Of a DNA stretch of 64,000 bases, positions 1-12,699 are shown piece after piece. The stretch lies in NCBI GenBank assembly GCA_015680685.1, contig MNCI01018932.1:648886-712885 (forward strand), written 5' to 3'. Source of the stretch: Gnetum montanum (Eukaryota; Streptophyta; Gnetopsida; Gnetales; Gnetaceae). Under the pieces are notes generated by a model. The model saw nothing but the letters and a program-made list of their open reading frames with translations. It was not told the origin of the DNA and did not search any database. Every line of letters starts with the position of its first letter. Within the stretch, counting starts at the first letter, position 1. Both the position numbers and the translations under genes were made by a program.

Positions 1-224
1 CGAATAAAGAGCCGTTCACTCTAGGACTCCTACTGCGGGCACATGGGGAAAAATATTCTAACTCTGGAGTGATCAATCTGCCAGAGCTTCGCTACACTAG
101 CCAGGATTGGGAAATGAAGGGAGTGCCGCCTCTTATTTATAGAAACGGCGGCGCGACGCGATATCGCGTACGCGATATCGCATGGGATGCGATATCGCGG
201 CCTAGTGAAAACCGCGTCTCATCA
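1..224 (-). repeat. LTR fragment, GCGATATCGC-type (outer end of a gag-only element or solo LTR)
   Basis: Matches the LTRs of elements B and D in minus orientation: the AATAAAG block at 4-10, the conserved block ending in CCAGAGCTTCGCTAC, a TATA box (TATTTATA on the plus strand, 134-141), then GCGATATCGC palindromes (158-205). It ends with TCATCA at 224. What follows is not the PPT found inside the family (TACCCCCATGAC), so 224 is an outer LTR boundary. It is either a solo LTR or the 5' LTR of a minus-strand element lying to the left of the window. Confidence 0.8.
134..141 (-). promoter_or_regulatory. LTR TATA box
   Basis: TATAAATA on the minus strand, directly downstream (in LTR sense) of the palindrome array. 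The same box stands at the same place in the other LTRs of the family. Confidence 0.6.
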
Positions 225-540
225 TTCTTCTTTTTCATTTTTGAGTTATCATCCCATTTTTATTCTACATGGTCATCTCATTTGGCAAGTGGTACTTTTT
301 TGCATGGATTTTCTTTGTGTTTGCCATCATGTCTTCCATAGGTGTTAGTGGTCAAGATTCCTACTATGGTAGCAAATGATGAATACTAACACCTGTTCAC
401 CCATTACCTTTGCTTCCCTCTTAGTCTAGATATATCAAACCCAAGGAAATTCTTGATTTTGGTATATCCTTTGATCATGTTTCCTTTTAATAATTTATCT
501 TTGCTAATTAAAATAAGTATGTTACATACCTTAGCTTAAT
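225..540. other. Intergenic stretch, nothing recognised
   Basis: AT-rich sequence between the LTR fragment and a polypurine run. No frame stays open long and no retroelement domain, tRNA-like motif or repeat array was recognised. Confidence 0.4.
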
Positions 541-1290
541 TAGGGGGGAGGATAACCATGTAATAAGGGATATAATAGTAGGGTACAACCAAATTGGAAG
601 CTGAACCAAGAACAAGTTAGGGAATGAGTTAGATGTAAGTAATACATCTCAAATATTTAAATCATAGGAGAGGTTTAAACCTTGAGGTTGTAAGATATTC
701 TTACACCTAATAAAGAAAACCTTGTGATGTGACATTATGCTCAATCCTAGGTAGGGCCTTTCTAATCGAGTTATATGTGGACTCAAATCCAAGAATAAAA
801 ATCTATCATCAAAAAGAGGAATAATCATATATACATACTTAATAAATAATTATTGAATAAACGTTTGCTTAATGGACAAGTTTAATTAATGTGTTAGCCT
901 AAAACATATATCTTAGAATAACAATAGTATAATTTTATGTATATATTAATGTTTTATTTTCACCTTTATAACCAGGAACTAGCCATAGGCTAGTCAAGAG
1001 CTGTGTTGAAACCAAAAAATTTGTTCAATTTTAATAAGTATTTTTTTCAAATTTATGCATTTTAATTAATTTCATTCTATATTTCATATAGTTAATTATT
1101 TATTCAATGATTATTTTATTTATTCATTTTAACCATTCCTCCATGGGATACGACTCACAGGTCAGTTACAAATGAGGTGAAAATCTCTAGAATAGAGAAA
1201 AAAAAAAGAAAATAAATTTTATAGGTATCTCGCACCAAATTTTGCCTAGCTCGTCAGTTCCCCATCAACTTAAGGGTGTAGGTAACCAGT
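541..1290 (+). repeat. Possible PPT and LTR-like leader of the old element K
   Basis: A purine run TAGGGGGGAGGA (541-552) is followed at 559 by TGTAATAAGG, the arrangement of a PPT next to an LTR start in Del/Tekay-type chromoviruses. The block runs in the same direction as the K coding remains that begin near 1300. I cannot find the LTR end or a primer site, so this may be K's 5' LTR or the 3' end of another element. Confidence 0.3.
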
Positions 1291-1299
1291 AGTGGTAGA

Positions 1300-3602
1300 T
1301 AACCAAGGTTGCTAGTAGCTAGATTCATTGAGAGATAGAATAGACTAAATTTCTTAAAGCCTTCAAAGAGAGATACATGCCCAAGGAGTTTAGGAGAGTT
1401 AAGGCTAAGAATTTATCCAACTTAAAGTAAGAAGATATTAATCTTTTTGAGTATGTTATAAAGTTCCTCTAGTTGATGTAGTTTGAACCTCACCTATAGG
1501 ATGATGAGGAATAGATCACCAATCATCCCATTAATGGAATTATTAAACCCCTCTATATAGGTTTGATTCCTCTTTATTTGACTAAGTACGAGACAACTCA
1601 TACTAGGACATTGGCCATAGAGTGAAGCAGAAGATTGAGTAAGAAGAAAAAATCAAATTAGGTCAAGAGGATATCTCAGATCATTAGAAAATTTGGTAGC
1701 TCTAAGTAAGCTAGGACTCTTGGAGGTAGTAGTAGTAGCATACCTTTTAACTTCACTTCCATGTGCCATATGTGTAGTAAGATAGGACATCTCATGTGTA
1801 AGTTTCCAAATTACTATTCTTATGGTAAGCTAAAATATAAGATCTAGAAATGCCCAAACAAAATAGCTAAGAACCAAGCTGATGGAGTAAAAAACTCATG
1901 GAATAAGAGATTTATAATTAAGAAATTAATATATAAGAGTAGAGTCTATGATTAGATAGACTAACCTTTGGATGAACAACCCAACACTATCATGAATACC
2001 ATAGGTAATATTGATGACTTCTTTTTAATCTTGTTTAACCTTGGAGCCATTCATTCTTTTGTGGAACCTAGATTTATGATCCATTTATAGCATAAGCATT
2101 CACCAATGAGTTATACCATAGTAATTTAGAAAATGCATTCTCCTAGTATGATAGTTTTAGAGATGTTACCTTTAATAGAGATGGTGATATAAGGTAATAG
2201 GTGATGTAGTGATTAGATGGTGATGGAACTTAGAGAATATGATGTGATTCTTGATATGAATTGGCTTACTAAGTATGATGGATGGTTGAATTATAAGATT
2301 AAGCTTGACCTTATTACCATCAAGTAGTTTCAATAGGTACCTAAGCATGGTCATGGTTGTTTCATGATCTTGGCACATGAGGAGACTAACAAGAAGATAG
2401 CACATATCGTGGTGGTTCTAAATGTCTTAGATGTATTTAAGAAAGAACTTTCTTGAGTGTCTCCTTAAATAGAGATTGAGTTTTAGATTACACTCAATAC
2501 TAAACTCAACTAATTTCTAGGACATCTCATAAGATGTTTCCTATGGAGTTGATAGAGCTTAAAGTATAGATTTATGAAATATTGAGAAAAGGCATGATTC
2601 AATCAAGTGTTTTAGTTTGGAATGTGTTAGTGCAATTTGTGATGAAGAAGGATGACATTTTAAGGTTGTATATTAATTACAAATACTTGAATTAGGTGAT
2701 AGATAGGAATGAATATCCTTTATCAAATATCAATGATGTGATTGATTATTTGAGAGAAGTTAAGGTATTCTCTAAGATTAATTTAAATTTGGACTATTAT
2801 CAAATTAGGGTATGAGAAGAGAATATACTTAAAATAACCTTTAGAATAAGATATAGTTGTTATGAGTTCTTAGTTATTATCTTTTGAACTCACTAATGTA
2901 TTAGCATTTTTCATGTCTTTAAAGAATAATATGATGCATTCTTATTTCAATTAATTTATCATTATATGTATTAATGAAGTTTTGGTTTACTCTAAGAATT
3001 AAAAGGCCCATAAGAAATAATTGAGAGTATGATTGTAGAATTTGAGAGATCAACAATTGTATGGTTATGCTTCTAAGTGTGCATTTTTTGATACAAAGAT
3101 ATAACTTCTTGATCAGTGGTTTTTGGGGAAGGTATAATTGTGGATCTTACTAGGATAGTAGCAAATAAAGATAGAAGAAATACACAAATTTGTAGTTCTT
3201 GGTAAGCATTACAATGTATACACAAATTCTTCAGGAAAATATTTAGGTGATTTTTTTATAAAATATGAAAAATTGATGATCTATGCTTCTAGATAGAAGA
3301 AACTTCATGAGATCAAATATCTAGTTCATGATCTAGAGCCTAGTAATCTTGTCTTTACTCTTATGATTTTGAGATATTATTTGTATGATGAATATATTAC
3401 ATTTTGAATAGACCATAAGAGTTTGTAGAACCTTATAAATAAACCATAATTGAACATGAGACAAAAGTCATTGGTAGAATTATTAACATATTTTGATTTC
3501 ATAATCCAATATCTTCTAGTCAAAGGAAACAAGGTGGTGGATGTATTAAGCAGGATAGCTAGAAAACTTTGTAGCCTTACTATCATGTCTAGTATTAAAG
3601 AT
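1300..3602 (+). pseudogene. Element K: decayed Ty3/gypsy gag-PR-RT-RNase H
   Basis: Conceptual translation with many stops follows the order of a Del/Tekay-like polyprotein. A gag stretch (1340-1960) contains a broken knuckle CHMCSKIGHLMC near 1765. The protease-like segment LFNLGAIHSFVEPRF (near 2035) replaces the usual D-S-G-A-S/T. RT starts near 2520 (MELIELKV) and includes VFSKINLNLDYYQI near 2770. An RNase H segment near 3410-3560 reads IDHKSL, then LNMRQKSLVELLTYFDF and VVDVLSRI. The middle of RT and its active-site box are not readable. Stops often sit where Gln or Trp is expected. It is cut at 3602 by element H and resumes at 30175. It cannot make a protein. Confidence 0.75.
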
Positions 3603-4359
3603 TGGAGTAAGATCACTCAAATTTTAAACCCTTCAAAAACATATATTGAATCCAGATATTAGGAAGATAAAATAATTTTCTACAAAACAAAAAAGAACTA
3701 GCTATCTTAAATTAATGTAAAGAAGATTACAATCTCGATTCCATAACGCATAACATCAATTCACTTACAACATTTAATGATGCTATAGAGCATGAGGTGG
3801 TACAACCATACAACGATTATCCTTAATTCAAGGGAAAACTGAATGAGAATCTCTGTCACAAGTTATAATTAATATTGTAATTCACAAGCAAGAACACAAG
3901 TTAAAATGAGAAAACCTTTCTTCAAGATTAACTTGAAGATATTTGAATGTTTACCTTTTTATCTCTTCTAACTTAGCTCCTTTCCAATTCGAAACTACCA
4001 ATTTGGAAGTTTTCCTAACTATATGGGTCATCTTTGGCTTTCCTAGGATATTTTATATAAACTTTCACCATTTAGGTGAGACTTCTCTTGAGAGTGGAAG
4101 ATATCTCCTTCTAGTATGAGACATCTCCCCAAAAATATCTTATAAAATCTACAACTTCTCACTTGAGATATCTTTAAATAAGATAAGATGTTTCCTTCTT
4201 AGCTAAGATGTCTCCTACACATGCAAGACATCTCTTATGAAAGCTCAAATCTTAGTCAAGACATCTCCTACATATTATAGACATCTTCACAAAGCCAAAA
4301 TGTGCAAAAATAATTTTTGGGAAGAAGAAAAGAGAATTGGAAGAGGTGTTCCTATACCA
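3603..4359 (-). repeat. H 3' LTR (757 bp)
   Basis: Begins TGGAGTAAGATC and ends CCTATACCA on the plus strand. The same text recurs at 18455-18864 and 29713-30174. In LTR sense the first half (about 4090-4300) is dense in AGACATCT and its reverse complement AGATGTCT, which looks like a U3 repeat array. Confidence 0.75.
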
Positions 4360-4382
4360 ACTCTTTCACCCTTTAAAAAATG
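4360..4382 (-). promoter_or_regulatory. H polypurine tract
   Basis: On the minus strand a purine-rich run (AAAGGGTGAAAGAGT) directly precedes the LTR start TGGTATAGG. Element J has nearly the same tract at 19850-19870. Confidence 0.6.
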
Positions 4383-4610
4383 AGCTCATGTAAACAAAAG
4401 AGTATGCATAGAAGTGATTCCTCACTCAACTTGTTTGGTCTTATGGACCCATACAACATCATCCATTGATTGATCCTAACAATGGATCAAGTACTCATGT
4501 CTCTTCACTTCCTAATTGCTTGAAGCTTCTCTCTCCTATAGTATAATTATCTTCCTCTTCATTAAAATTTTGGACTAATTAATAGCCCCCTTCAACATAT
4601 TAATGCTACC
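4383..4610 (-). other. H pol 3' tail, no readable domain
   Basis: Lies between the integrase C-terminus and the PPT. Its minus-strand translation has many stops. No chromodomain could be recognised, so placing H among chromoviruses rests on integrase, RT and protease text only. Confidence 0.4.
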
Positions 4611-7073
4611 CTATAATTTTTCATCATCAATCAATCCATGGTAGTGCGTAAGATCTGAAACATTAAATGCAAAATGAATATCAAAATTGTTGGATAAGTT
4701 AATCTCAAAAGCATTATTATTAATTTTGGCCTTGACTCTAAAAGGATCCATCTTCTTGACTTTCAACTCAGAGAAGTAGATACCTCTTAATCTCTTCTTT
4801 TTTAAGTGCACCTAAACTAAGTCACTAATATCAAATATAGCCTTTTGCTTATCCTCATTCCTCTTGAGAAATATTTGTTGAGTCTTCTTTTTGAGATTTA
4901 CCTTTACTTGTGCATGAAGATCCCGCATCTCTATCAAAAAATTAGCATTGAGTTATGTTTCATCCTTAAAGCTATTCACATTATCAACCATCTTTGAACA
5001 AAATTCATAATTCATCTAAAATGGGCTTTTTCCAATGATAATATGGAAAAAATTATTATATGAAAATTCAACATGACAACAAATTTTTCCATTGATTGGG
5101 ATGTCCATCACATAATATCCCAAAATATTTAACAAGGATTTTTCACCACTTCAATTTGACCATCAAATTATGGATGATATACACTAGAAAAATTTAGCTT
5201 TGTACATAAAATTTTCTAGAGGAACATTCAAAAATGACTAGTGAACTTGGAGTCTCTATCACTAATAATATTCAAATTAATATAATGTAATTTTACAACG
5301 TGCTGAAAAATTAAATTTTCCATATGAAATACATCACTCATATTTTTGCATGGAATGAAGTTTTCCATCTTGGAGAACCTATTCACCACAACAAAAATAG
5401 CATTTTTCGCACTCTTGGTCTTTGGAATATCACTCATAAAATCCCTTCACATATTTTTCCATGAATCCTTTGGAATTGAAAAAGGCATGTACTTTCCATT
5501 CACTCCTTTATCTCCTTTGAATTTTTTTGACATGTCAAGCACTCATTCACAAACTTGGAAATTTAAAATGTCATTCTAGGCCATAAATAGTTTCTACCCA
5601 TTATAACAAATGTTTTATCCCTACCCATATAACCTTCCATGTCATCACAATGCTTTTCAAAAAAATAATTTCTTTCTAAACTCATACTTAACACATACCT
5701 CCCTATTTTGGAATAACATTTTATCTTAAATATGATAGTCTCTTCACTACCCTATCCAACTCAACAATGCTTCCTTGAGGATTTTTCACATCTACCCAAA
5801 ATCATAATCATGCTCATAAAAAGTGGCAAAATCACCCATACCTTCCACATGTAGTACATTGAAATCAACCACATGCACCATAAATAATGCATTGGCTATC
5901 ACATTGTCTTTTTCAATTTTTTGCTTAAGTAAAAAATTGAAATCTTGCAATTATACAATACATTTGATGTATTTAGCACTCAACTTCTTTTAAGAAATTA
6001 GAAACTGAAGTGGTTATGATCCATCATCAAGATGATCTCCTTGGATAATAACTAATGTCTCCAATGCTTAATTCTTTAAAGAAAAACATAAAACTCCTTC
6101 TTATATATGCTATATTTTTATGTTAACTCATTTAACCTTTTAGAAAATAAAGTAATAAGCTTACATTCTTCATTCTTGTAAAAGTACCCCTCAAATGGTA
6201 AGTCCATTTGCATCCACCTCCACCTAAAAAATCTTCTAAACATATAGAATTGTAAGCATTGACTCACTAGTTTTTCTTTTTTTAGAAAATTAAAGCTCCT
6301 TTGGATTTCATCACACAACTTAAGATATTTATTTTTCTTTAAAAAATAAAACATATACAAAGAAATATCATTGAAGTTTTTTATGAATCTTTGATAAAAC
6401 CTTGTTAAACTAAGGAATGATCTTACTTCCCCAACATTCTTAGGAGTTGGCCAATCTCTAATAGTCCTCATCTTGATACTTCCATCTAAATTTGATTTTT
6501 GGACATGCTTGATGTATGTGATTTTCCTATTAAAGAAATGATTGCTCTTCACATTGATTACCAAATGTGCCTTCTCAAATTTTAGACACACTTTTCTTAA
6601 GTGATCCAATTTCTCATATTCATTAGAATTGTACACTAAAACATTGTTAAAAAATAATAAAATGCTTACCAATCTAATCTTTAAGTACATCATGCATCAA
6701 CCTCATGAATGTAGCAGATGAATTTCTAATTTCAAATGGCATCACCAACCACTCAAACAATCCACTAGTGTTTTAAAACCTATCTTTCATTTATTACCAT
6801 GTCTGATTCAAATTTACTGATAACCATTCTTCAAATCAATTTTACTAAAAATATCTACATTGGTAATGGCATCAAGCATATCATCCATCCTTTGAATAAA
6901 TAATGCATACCTCACTATTATGTTGTTAACTTCATTGGAGTCAATGCATATCCTCCATTCATTATTATTCTTCTTTGGCATAAGCATTGAAAGAACTACA
7001 TAAGGTAAAATGTATTTTCTCATGAAACCATTTGCAAGTAACTCCTATACTTTTCTTTATTATTCTACCCACT
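4611..7073 (-). pseudogene. Element H pol, distal part: RT (most), RNase H, integrase
   Basis: Reading minus: RT from 7073 down, with PKKNNNEWRICID near 6960 and VFSKIDLKNGYQ ending at 6817. The RT C-terminus and connection lie at 6118-6693 (WPTPKNVGEVRSFLSL, FYQRFIKNF). The RNase H region is about 5720-6118. Integrase includes CLTCQKNSKEIKE near 5540, the core IFVVVNRFSKM near 5390 and SDRDSKFTSHF ending near 5231. The C-terminal segment 4611-4811 contains DPFRVKAKINNNAF and FNVSDLTHYHG. Frameshifts and stops separate these pieces. The reading is typical of plant chromoviruses. E is inserted between 7073 and the RT N-terminus at 16483. Confidence 0.8.
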
Positions 7074-7911
7074 TGATGAGCAGTGAATACCCCTATGCTC
7101 AACCATACAAATCACAAGTATTTACATGTGATCTGGTCAAACTCTGTAGACCTTAAGTCTTCAAGTACACTAGTTCTAGGAAGTGAAATGTAATTGTTAC
7201 AATCATTGTATTCCCAGTTATACTTGTGAAATGCAAAGGTATGGTTAAGTGCAACTAAGGCATCTAATTTTTATCATTTTTTATGTTCATGTTCTTGGTG
7301 CTTAAAATAAAGGAATGAATTAATTTAATCTAACTAAATCATTAGTCTATAATTAATTCTAACATAAGTATTCGATCCCACTTTCCGTACACATACTTAA
7401 CACTTCTAATGCTACTAGGTTACCAAATGTTAAGTGTTACTAGGATTACCATGTGTCATGCACATGCTCGAAGTGATCATACATATGTGTTTAATTTATT
7501 ACTATTTAACCTAACTAACTTAGCTTAGCTTAATTTACCTTAATTACTTAAAAGCATTAAATAAAATTTCATAAATCATTAAATGGATAAATAAAATAAT
7601 TAATCTAGCCAAGGTGCTACAAGGTTTATTAGAAAGCTCATCTTTATTGCCACACACACTGCAATGCTTAGGTACAATAGTGCTTAAATAAAGATCCATA
7701 CACTTAATGACTCATGTTCCAGTCACTTTGAAAAATATTCTAACACTAGAGAAAAGAAACTACAAGATCTCTGCTATGATATGACAAAACATATGCCCAA
7801 ATTGTGTGCCTAAGAATTATATTTATAGACCAGCACACATTCCATGATATCAAATATTTGACATCGCTTCTTGGCCCCTGATATCAGAGCCAAACAAAAT
7901 ACGATTCATCA
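7074..7911 (-). repeat. E 3' LTR (838 bp)
   Basis: Plus-strand text starts TGATGAGCAGTG and ends GATTCATCA, then runs into TACCCCCATGACTG (PPT). A TATA box (TATTTATA) is at 7820-7827. The U3 zone (about 7840-7890) holds ATATC-based repeats in place of the GCGATATCGC repeats of A-D. Confidence 0.85.
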
Positions 7912-9850
7912 TACCCCCATGACTGAATGGAAACTCCTCCTCAAGTGAACAAAATGAGGAACAAGTTCATTACAAAATATTGGGAAGGTATGAGATTATT
8001 TACTAAAATTTAAATTAACTAAGATGGAATAGATAGACACTAAGTGATGAAGTGTACAAATATAAAATCTTTTACAAAATTGGGTGTTCATGACAATAGA
8101 ATTGAACACCTTATCCAAAATTGACATCCAACTCCTCTATTAGGTGAAGATCGAGGGAGAAGATTCAATGATCATGAAGGGTCCTTTGTGCATGGTGTTG
8201 CTACTTCTTCTTTGATGATGATAGTCCTACTTCCAATCCATTCTTCCCATTGCAGTCACAACAAAATTGCAGATTACTATGCAATGTGTAATGTATAGCC
8301 TTTAGATACCTTGTCTCATCAGTAGTTACACTTGGCTAGGTTGTGCTTATGGTGGATTTATTGCTTTAATAGTTTTAATAGGAAGATTAAGGAATAGGGT
8401 GAAATGGATAAATGATCCATTATTAAATTCTAAAAATCACAAATGTGATAAAATGCTTAAAGAGGTTTAAAGAATTCATAATAACAAAAAATTGAATTTC
8501 ACTAAAAAAACATTATGAAGATGTGGACAATTGAATTTCATTAATGGAGCATGTAAAAGGATTTGATTGTGAGAATTTCTAAGGATAAAGAACTTAGCTA
8601 ATCTAACCAATAGGCATGCAAGTGGGTCATCCCCAAAGCAGGCACAAAAGCTTTGTTGTCCTTGCATAATCTCAAACCAAGGAGTTCATGGGTCCCATTG
8701 ATGATTAATGTTTCTGGAAAGTTATGTACAAAAACCCAAAAGAAACTAACTAAGAATTTGGACACATCAAACCAAGACATGAAACATGATCATGAACACT
8801 AGCAGTGAGGTGAGGCAAGCAAAGCATAGATGTATGAAAGAGAAAGTGGAATGGAGTTCCTAATTAAGGTCACATGAAGTCCTTGTGAATTTTGTGGTTA
8901 GGTGACTTGATAAAATCCATCCTAGTCTATACTAATCAACCATGTTTAGTGATACAAGATCGATCCACCACCTCAAGACACAAGAGTGCTCTCATAGAAC
9001 AACCACCATTTCTTATTTTAAGAAGAAAAGAGAAGTAGGAACTTAGAAAAGGCCTTAGTTAGAGGGGACCTTTAGGCATGGGTAACATGTCTCTTTAGTC
9101 CCATAACTAATGCTCGTAGCTAGTTTATTTTGTCTAAGGGGTGTGGTTTGAATTTCCATCATTTTTTTTTTGAAATGGAAACCACACCATGGAAAGACTT
9201 ATTCAACTTCTTGTTATTAGTTGACATGAAATAATAAGAAATCCATAAAAACACACATGCACCCAAGTAGAAAATCACAAAGAGTACCAAGTTCCCTTGA
9301 AGTCACACCCTATTCACACCTTTGAATCCTTTCCAAGTCTAAAAACTACCAAGGTCACAAATTCATAATTGTCTTATTAATGAAAAAGGGACCTCATACT
9401 TCCAAAACAATGAAAACCATAGAGTTTGTGGCTGGGTGGATGTCATGGACTCAGTACCTATTTCATGAAAAAGAAACCATGTCCTAGTTATTAGTAACAA
9501 AACTTAAAGCTAGAATGCAAACAAAAACAATCAAATAACAGGATAGCACATGCCCATATCAAACAAACCACATTGTACCTAGTTGGTAATAAGGCACGTT
9601 ATTAATAAAAATTAGAAAATCACACTAAAATAAAGTAAAATATATAAGAAATTTTAAAATATTCAAGAAAAAATTAAATATACTAATGATGATTTAAAAA
9701 AAATGATATGAGATAAGAAAAAGTTTTCAAATAAGAAAGGTATACAATAAAAAATTTGCAAAAGAAATACGTAAAACAAAAAATAGAGAAACTAAGGAGC
9801 CATGTATATGGTTAGCATGGATGGACATCTCCCCCACAATTAGGTTTAAA
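7912..9850 (-). other. E 3' region: PPT, hairpin, decayed 3' ORF, internal PPT-like tract
   Basis: The PPT is at 7912-7930. A segment near 8250 resembles the 3' ORF start of the gag-only elements, but the acceptor reads TGCA-ATGG, so it may be dead. A hairpin has arms ATGCAAG (8616-8622) and CTTGCAT (8661-8667). An internal PPT-like tract (CTCCCCCACAATTAGG, 9828-9843) marks the end of pol. The second PPT-like copy present in other family members is not visible here. The whole stretch is collinear with the 3' regions of A, C, D and F. Confidence 0.6.
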
Positions 9851-10289
9851 GGAAAAGATCTAAAAAATTAAGTGTGGTTGTCCATCTATTAGGGTATTTG
9901 TTGCAATAGCTTTCTTAGGCTCATGGAAAGGCTTTCTTTGTTGGTTGTTGACCAACTGCTTTTTTTCTGGGCTCTCAAGTTTGTAGATCAACATGGCCCC
10001 AAAGGAAAATGTTTCATAAATGATGTAAGGTCCTTTTAAAAATGTCTAAAAATCAGTTCATTGAGACATATGTGTGGGGTTATAGTAGAGGACCTTATCT
10101 CCTAGTTGAAATTTTACTTTCCTTATTCTAAGCTTATGTCAGTTTTTATTGAATTCCTTATGCAACTAATTAGATGATAGGGCCACCAATTATTTTTCAT
10201 CTAGTAGGTTAAGATTTATTAATCTTTCTTCCTATGCTCTACTTAAAGTTAAGGTTAAGGTCATAGATTTCTGATAGTGTACAAATATT

Positions 10290-11230
10290 GGATTAAATAG
10301 GGAGACTTGGTAATTTTCTGTACATCAGCTCATAGGGTGAGTAGCCAATAAGGAGTTTCCATGTTGTTCAATAGGCCTAAAGTGAATCATTGAAGTTTGT
10401 GTTGTAGTCTCTCCTATATTTGCTAACTATTCTTGTTAAGCTCTTAGTGATTTTCCTATTTGTAACCTTAGCTTGACCATTGGCTTGGGGATGATAAGGT
10501 GTTATTAATTTATGCTCAACCCTCAAGTGTTGCACGATCTTTTGAAAGGTAGTGCCTATAAAGTGGGTTCCATTATCATAGATTACTGCACATGGCACAC
10601 CAAACCTATTTATAAAATTCTACTATACAAACTGTGCTTCTACCCATTTCGTATAATAGTCAATAGTGAATATGATGTACACCTTTTCATTTGACATGGG
10701 AATGATGGGATCCATAAAGTCAATGCCCCATGAAGTCCTTTAATTCAAGCAATTATTCCACCATCTCATTGTTAGTGTTCACAAGAGTGGAAAAATTGAT
10801 GTGCATCCCTAAAAGGTGTTGGCCAAGAATACCTTGCCATTAGGATATTAATGGACATGTGTTTCTCAGCATAGTGGCCCACACAAGGACCCTCATGAGC
10901 ATCCTAGAGAATGTGCAGTTGACAGCATTAGGGACACACCAATGAACTAGGCCATTGGTGCACACCTTGTAGAGATGCCCATTGATCTCCATGAAGCACT
11001 TCACCTAGTGAAGAAATTGTTGTTTCTTCCAATGATCCAACTCTTGTGGCATCTCCTTAGTGAGAAGATAGGTGAGAATACCATTGTACCATTTAGGCTT
11101 AGTTCCTAATGGTTCAATAATATCCAAGGCAAAGAGGAGTTCATCAGACAACTAATCAAACAGTGGGCTTCCCTCCTCTTTCTTATTCCATTTTAATAGA
11201 GACAAGTGGTCAGCAACCACATTCTCAATT
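10290..11230 (-). pseudogene. E integrase
   Basis: The zinc-binding N-terminal region (about 10830-11010) is decayed. The core reads WGIDFMDPIIPMSNEKVY, then DYYTKWVEAQF (about 10630-10725). The segment 10377-10598 gives CAVIYDNGTHF and TPYHPQANGQAKVTNR. The Asp of the D,D,E triad in YDNGTHF is present, but the Glu after NGQ is Lys, a catalytic-residue loss consistent with a G-to-A change. A stop separates the two core halves. Confidence 0.8.
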
Positions 11231-12450
11231 CCCTTTCAATCTACCATTGTAAGATCAAGTTCCTGTAAGATCACTAGTCATCATATGATATAAGGGCTCA
11301 CCATTGAATTATTCATGAGGAAGTAGATGACACTGTGATTAGTATGCACAAACACTTTAACCAAGCACAAAGTGCCTGAACTTATCTAGGGCATACACTA
11401 CCGCCATCAGTTTTTTCTTTGTGGTGGTGTAATTCAACTATCCACCCACAATGCTTCAAATTGCATAGTGGATGTAATATGGATGTTTCTTATCATCTAA
11501 CTATGTAAGCATGGCTCCCAATGTGCAATTAGATGCATCTATCATTATATGAAATGGTCTAGACTAGTCAAGTGCTCGTAGAATTGGAGTTTCTACAAGC
11601 TTCTACTCAAGGATCTAGAATTTCTTTTTGCATTTCTTTGTCCAAATCAAGGAAGCATCTTTCTTTATTAGCTTGACCAAAAATTTCATGATCTTAGAGA
11701 TATTATCTATAAATCACTAGTAGTAGCCAATGTGTCCAAGGAATGACTAGACATCTTTTATAGTTTTTTCTTGACTAACAATTCCTTGGATGATCCTTAT
11801 CTTTATGGGATCTACCTCAATCCCTTTATACAAAATTATGTGCCCCAATACAATGCCCCCTTGTACCATGAGATGGCTCTTTTTCCAATTGAGCTAAAAT
11901 TTTGTTTCCACACATCATTTGAGTATTTGCTCAAGGTAATCCAAGGCTTGCTTGAATGTAGCACTATAAGTGGAGAAGTCATACATGAAGACTTCCACTC
12001 CACTATCAATTTGTTGTTGAAATATGCTCAAGACTAAGCATTATAAAGTTACATGAACATTGCATAGGCTAAAAGGCATCTTATGATATGCAAAGGTCCC
12101 CTAGGGACTCATGAATATTATTTTTCCTTGGTCTTTTGGTGTAATCTAGATTTGGTTATAGCCACTATAACCATCCAGAAAACTACAATAGAAATACCTA
12201 GATATGATATCCAACACCTGATCAATGAATGACAATGGAAAATGATCTTTGAATGTTTCCATTTTTAATAGTTGAAAGTTTATACAAATCCACCATTTGT
12301 CATCTCTCTTTGGCACTATCATGAGTGGGCTGTTCCACTTACTATCCACAATGGGATAGATGAACCCTACCTTAAGGAGTTGCTTAATCTCCTCTTTAGC
12401 AATTTTCTTCAATTTTCGATTCAACTGTCATTGTAGTTGCCTCTTTGGTC
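11230..12450 (-). pseudogene. E reverse transcriptase and RNase H
   Basis: The RT N-terminal half is open at 12146-12424: KEEIKQLLKVGFIYPI, then PKRDDKWWICINF, DHFPLSFIDQVLD and FLDGYSGYNQI. Downstream (about 11960) the active-site box reads VEVFMYDFSTY where the family has FMDD, so one catalytic Asp is Tyr. RNase H follows (about 11370-11560), with MIDASNCTLGAML and NYTTTKKKLMAVVYALDKF. The text is of the non-chromovirus Athila/Tat type. In-frame stops lie between the pieces. Confidence 0.85.
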
Positions 12451-12699
12451 TCATGGATGGATTAGTATAACTGTAGTGCTAACAAAACCATGGATCAGCT
12501 TCAATGAGTTTAGGATATGACCAAGAAAAGGCTATTGGCCATTTGTTAAGCACTTTCAATATCATTTGTTTCTATTTAAAAGAAATATTTGCATTGATTA
12601 TTATTGACTTTGCATTTTTCAAGAATGCATATTCCATGTTAGTAGGTAGATTTTTTAGCTCAAGGTGCTCTTATTTAAAATTTTTGGGAATTTATAGCT

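Noticed and set aside
3377-3616. Minus-strand open frame of 79 codons
   Set aside because: Shadow of K's plus-strand RNase H, which has recognisable motifs.
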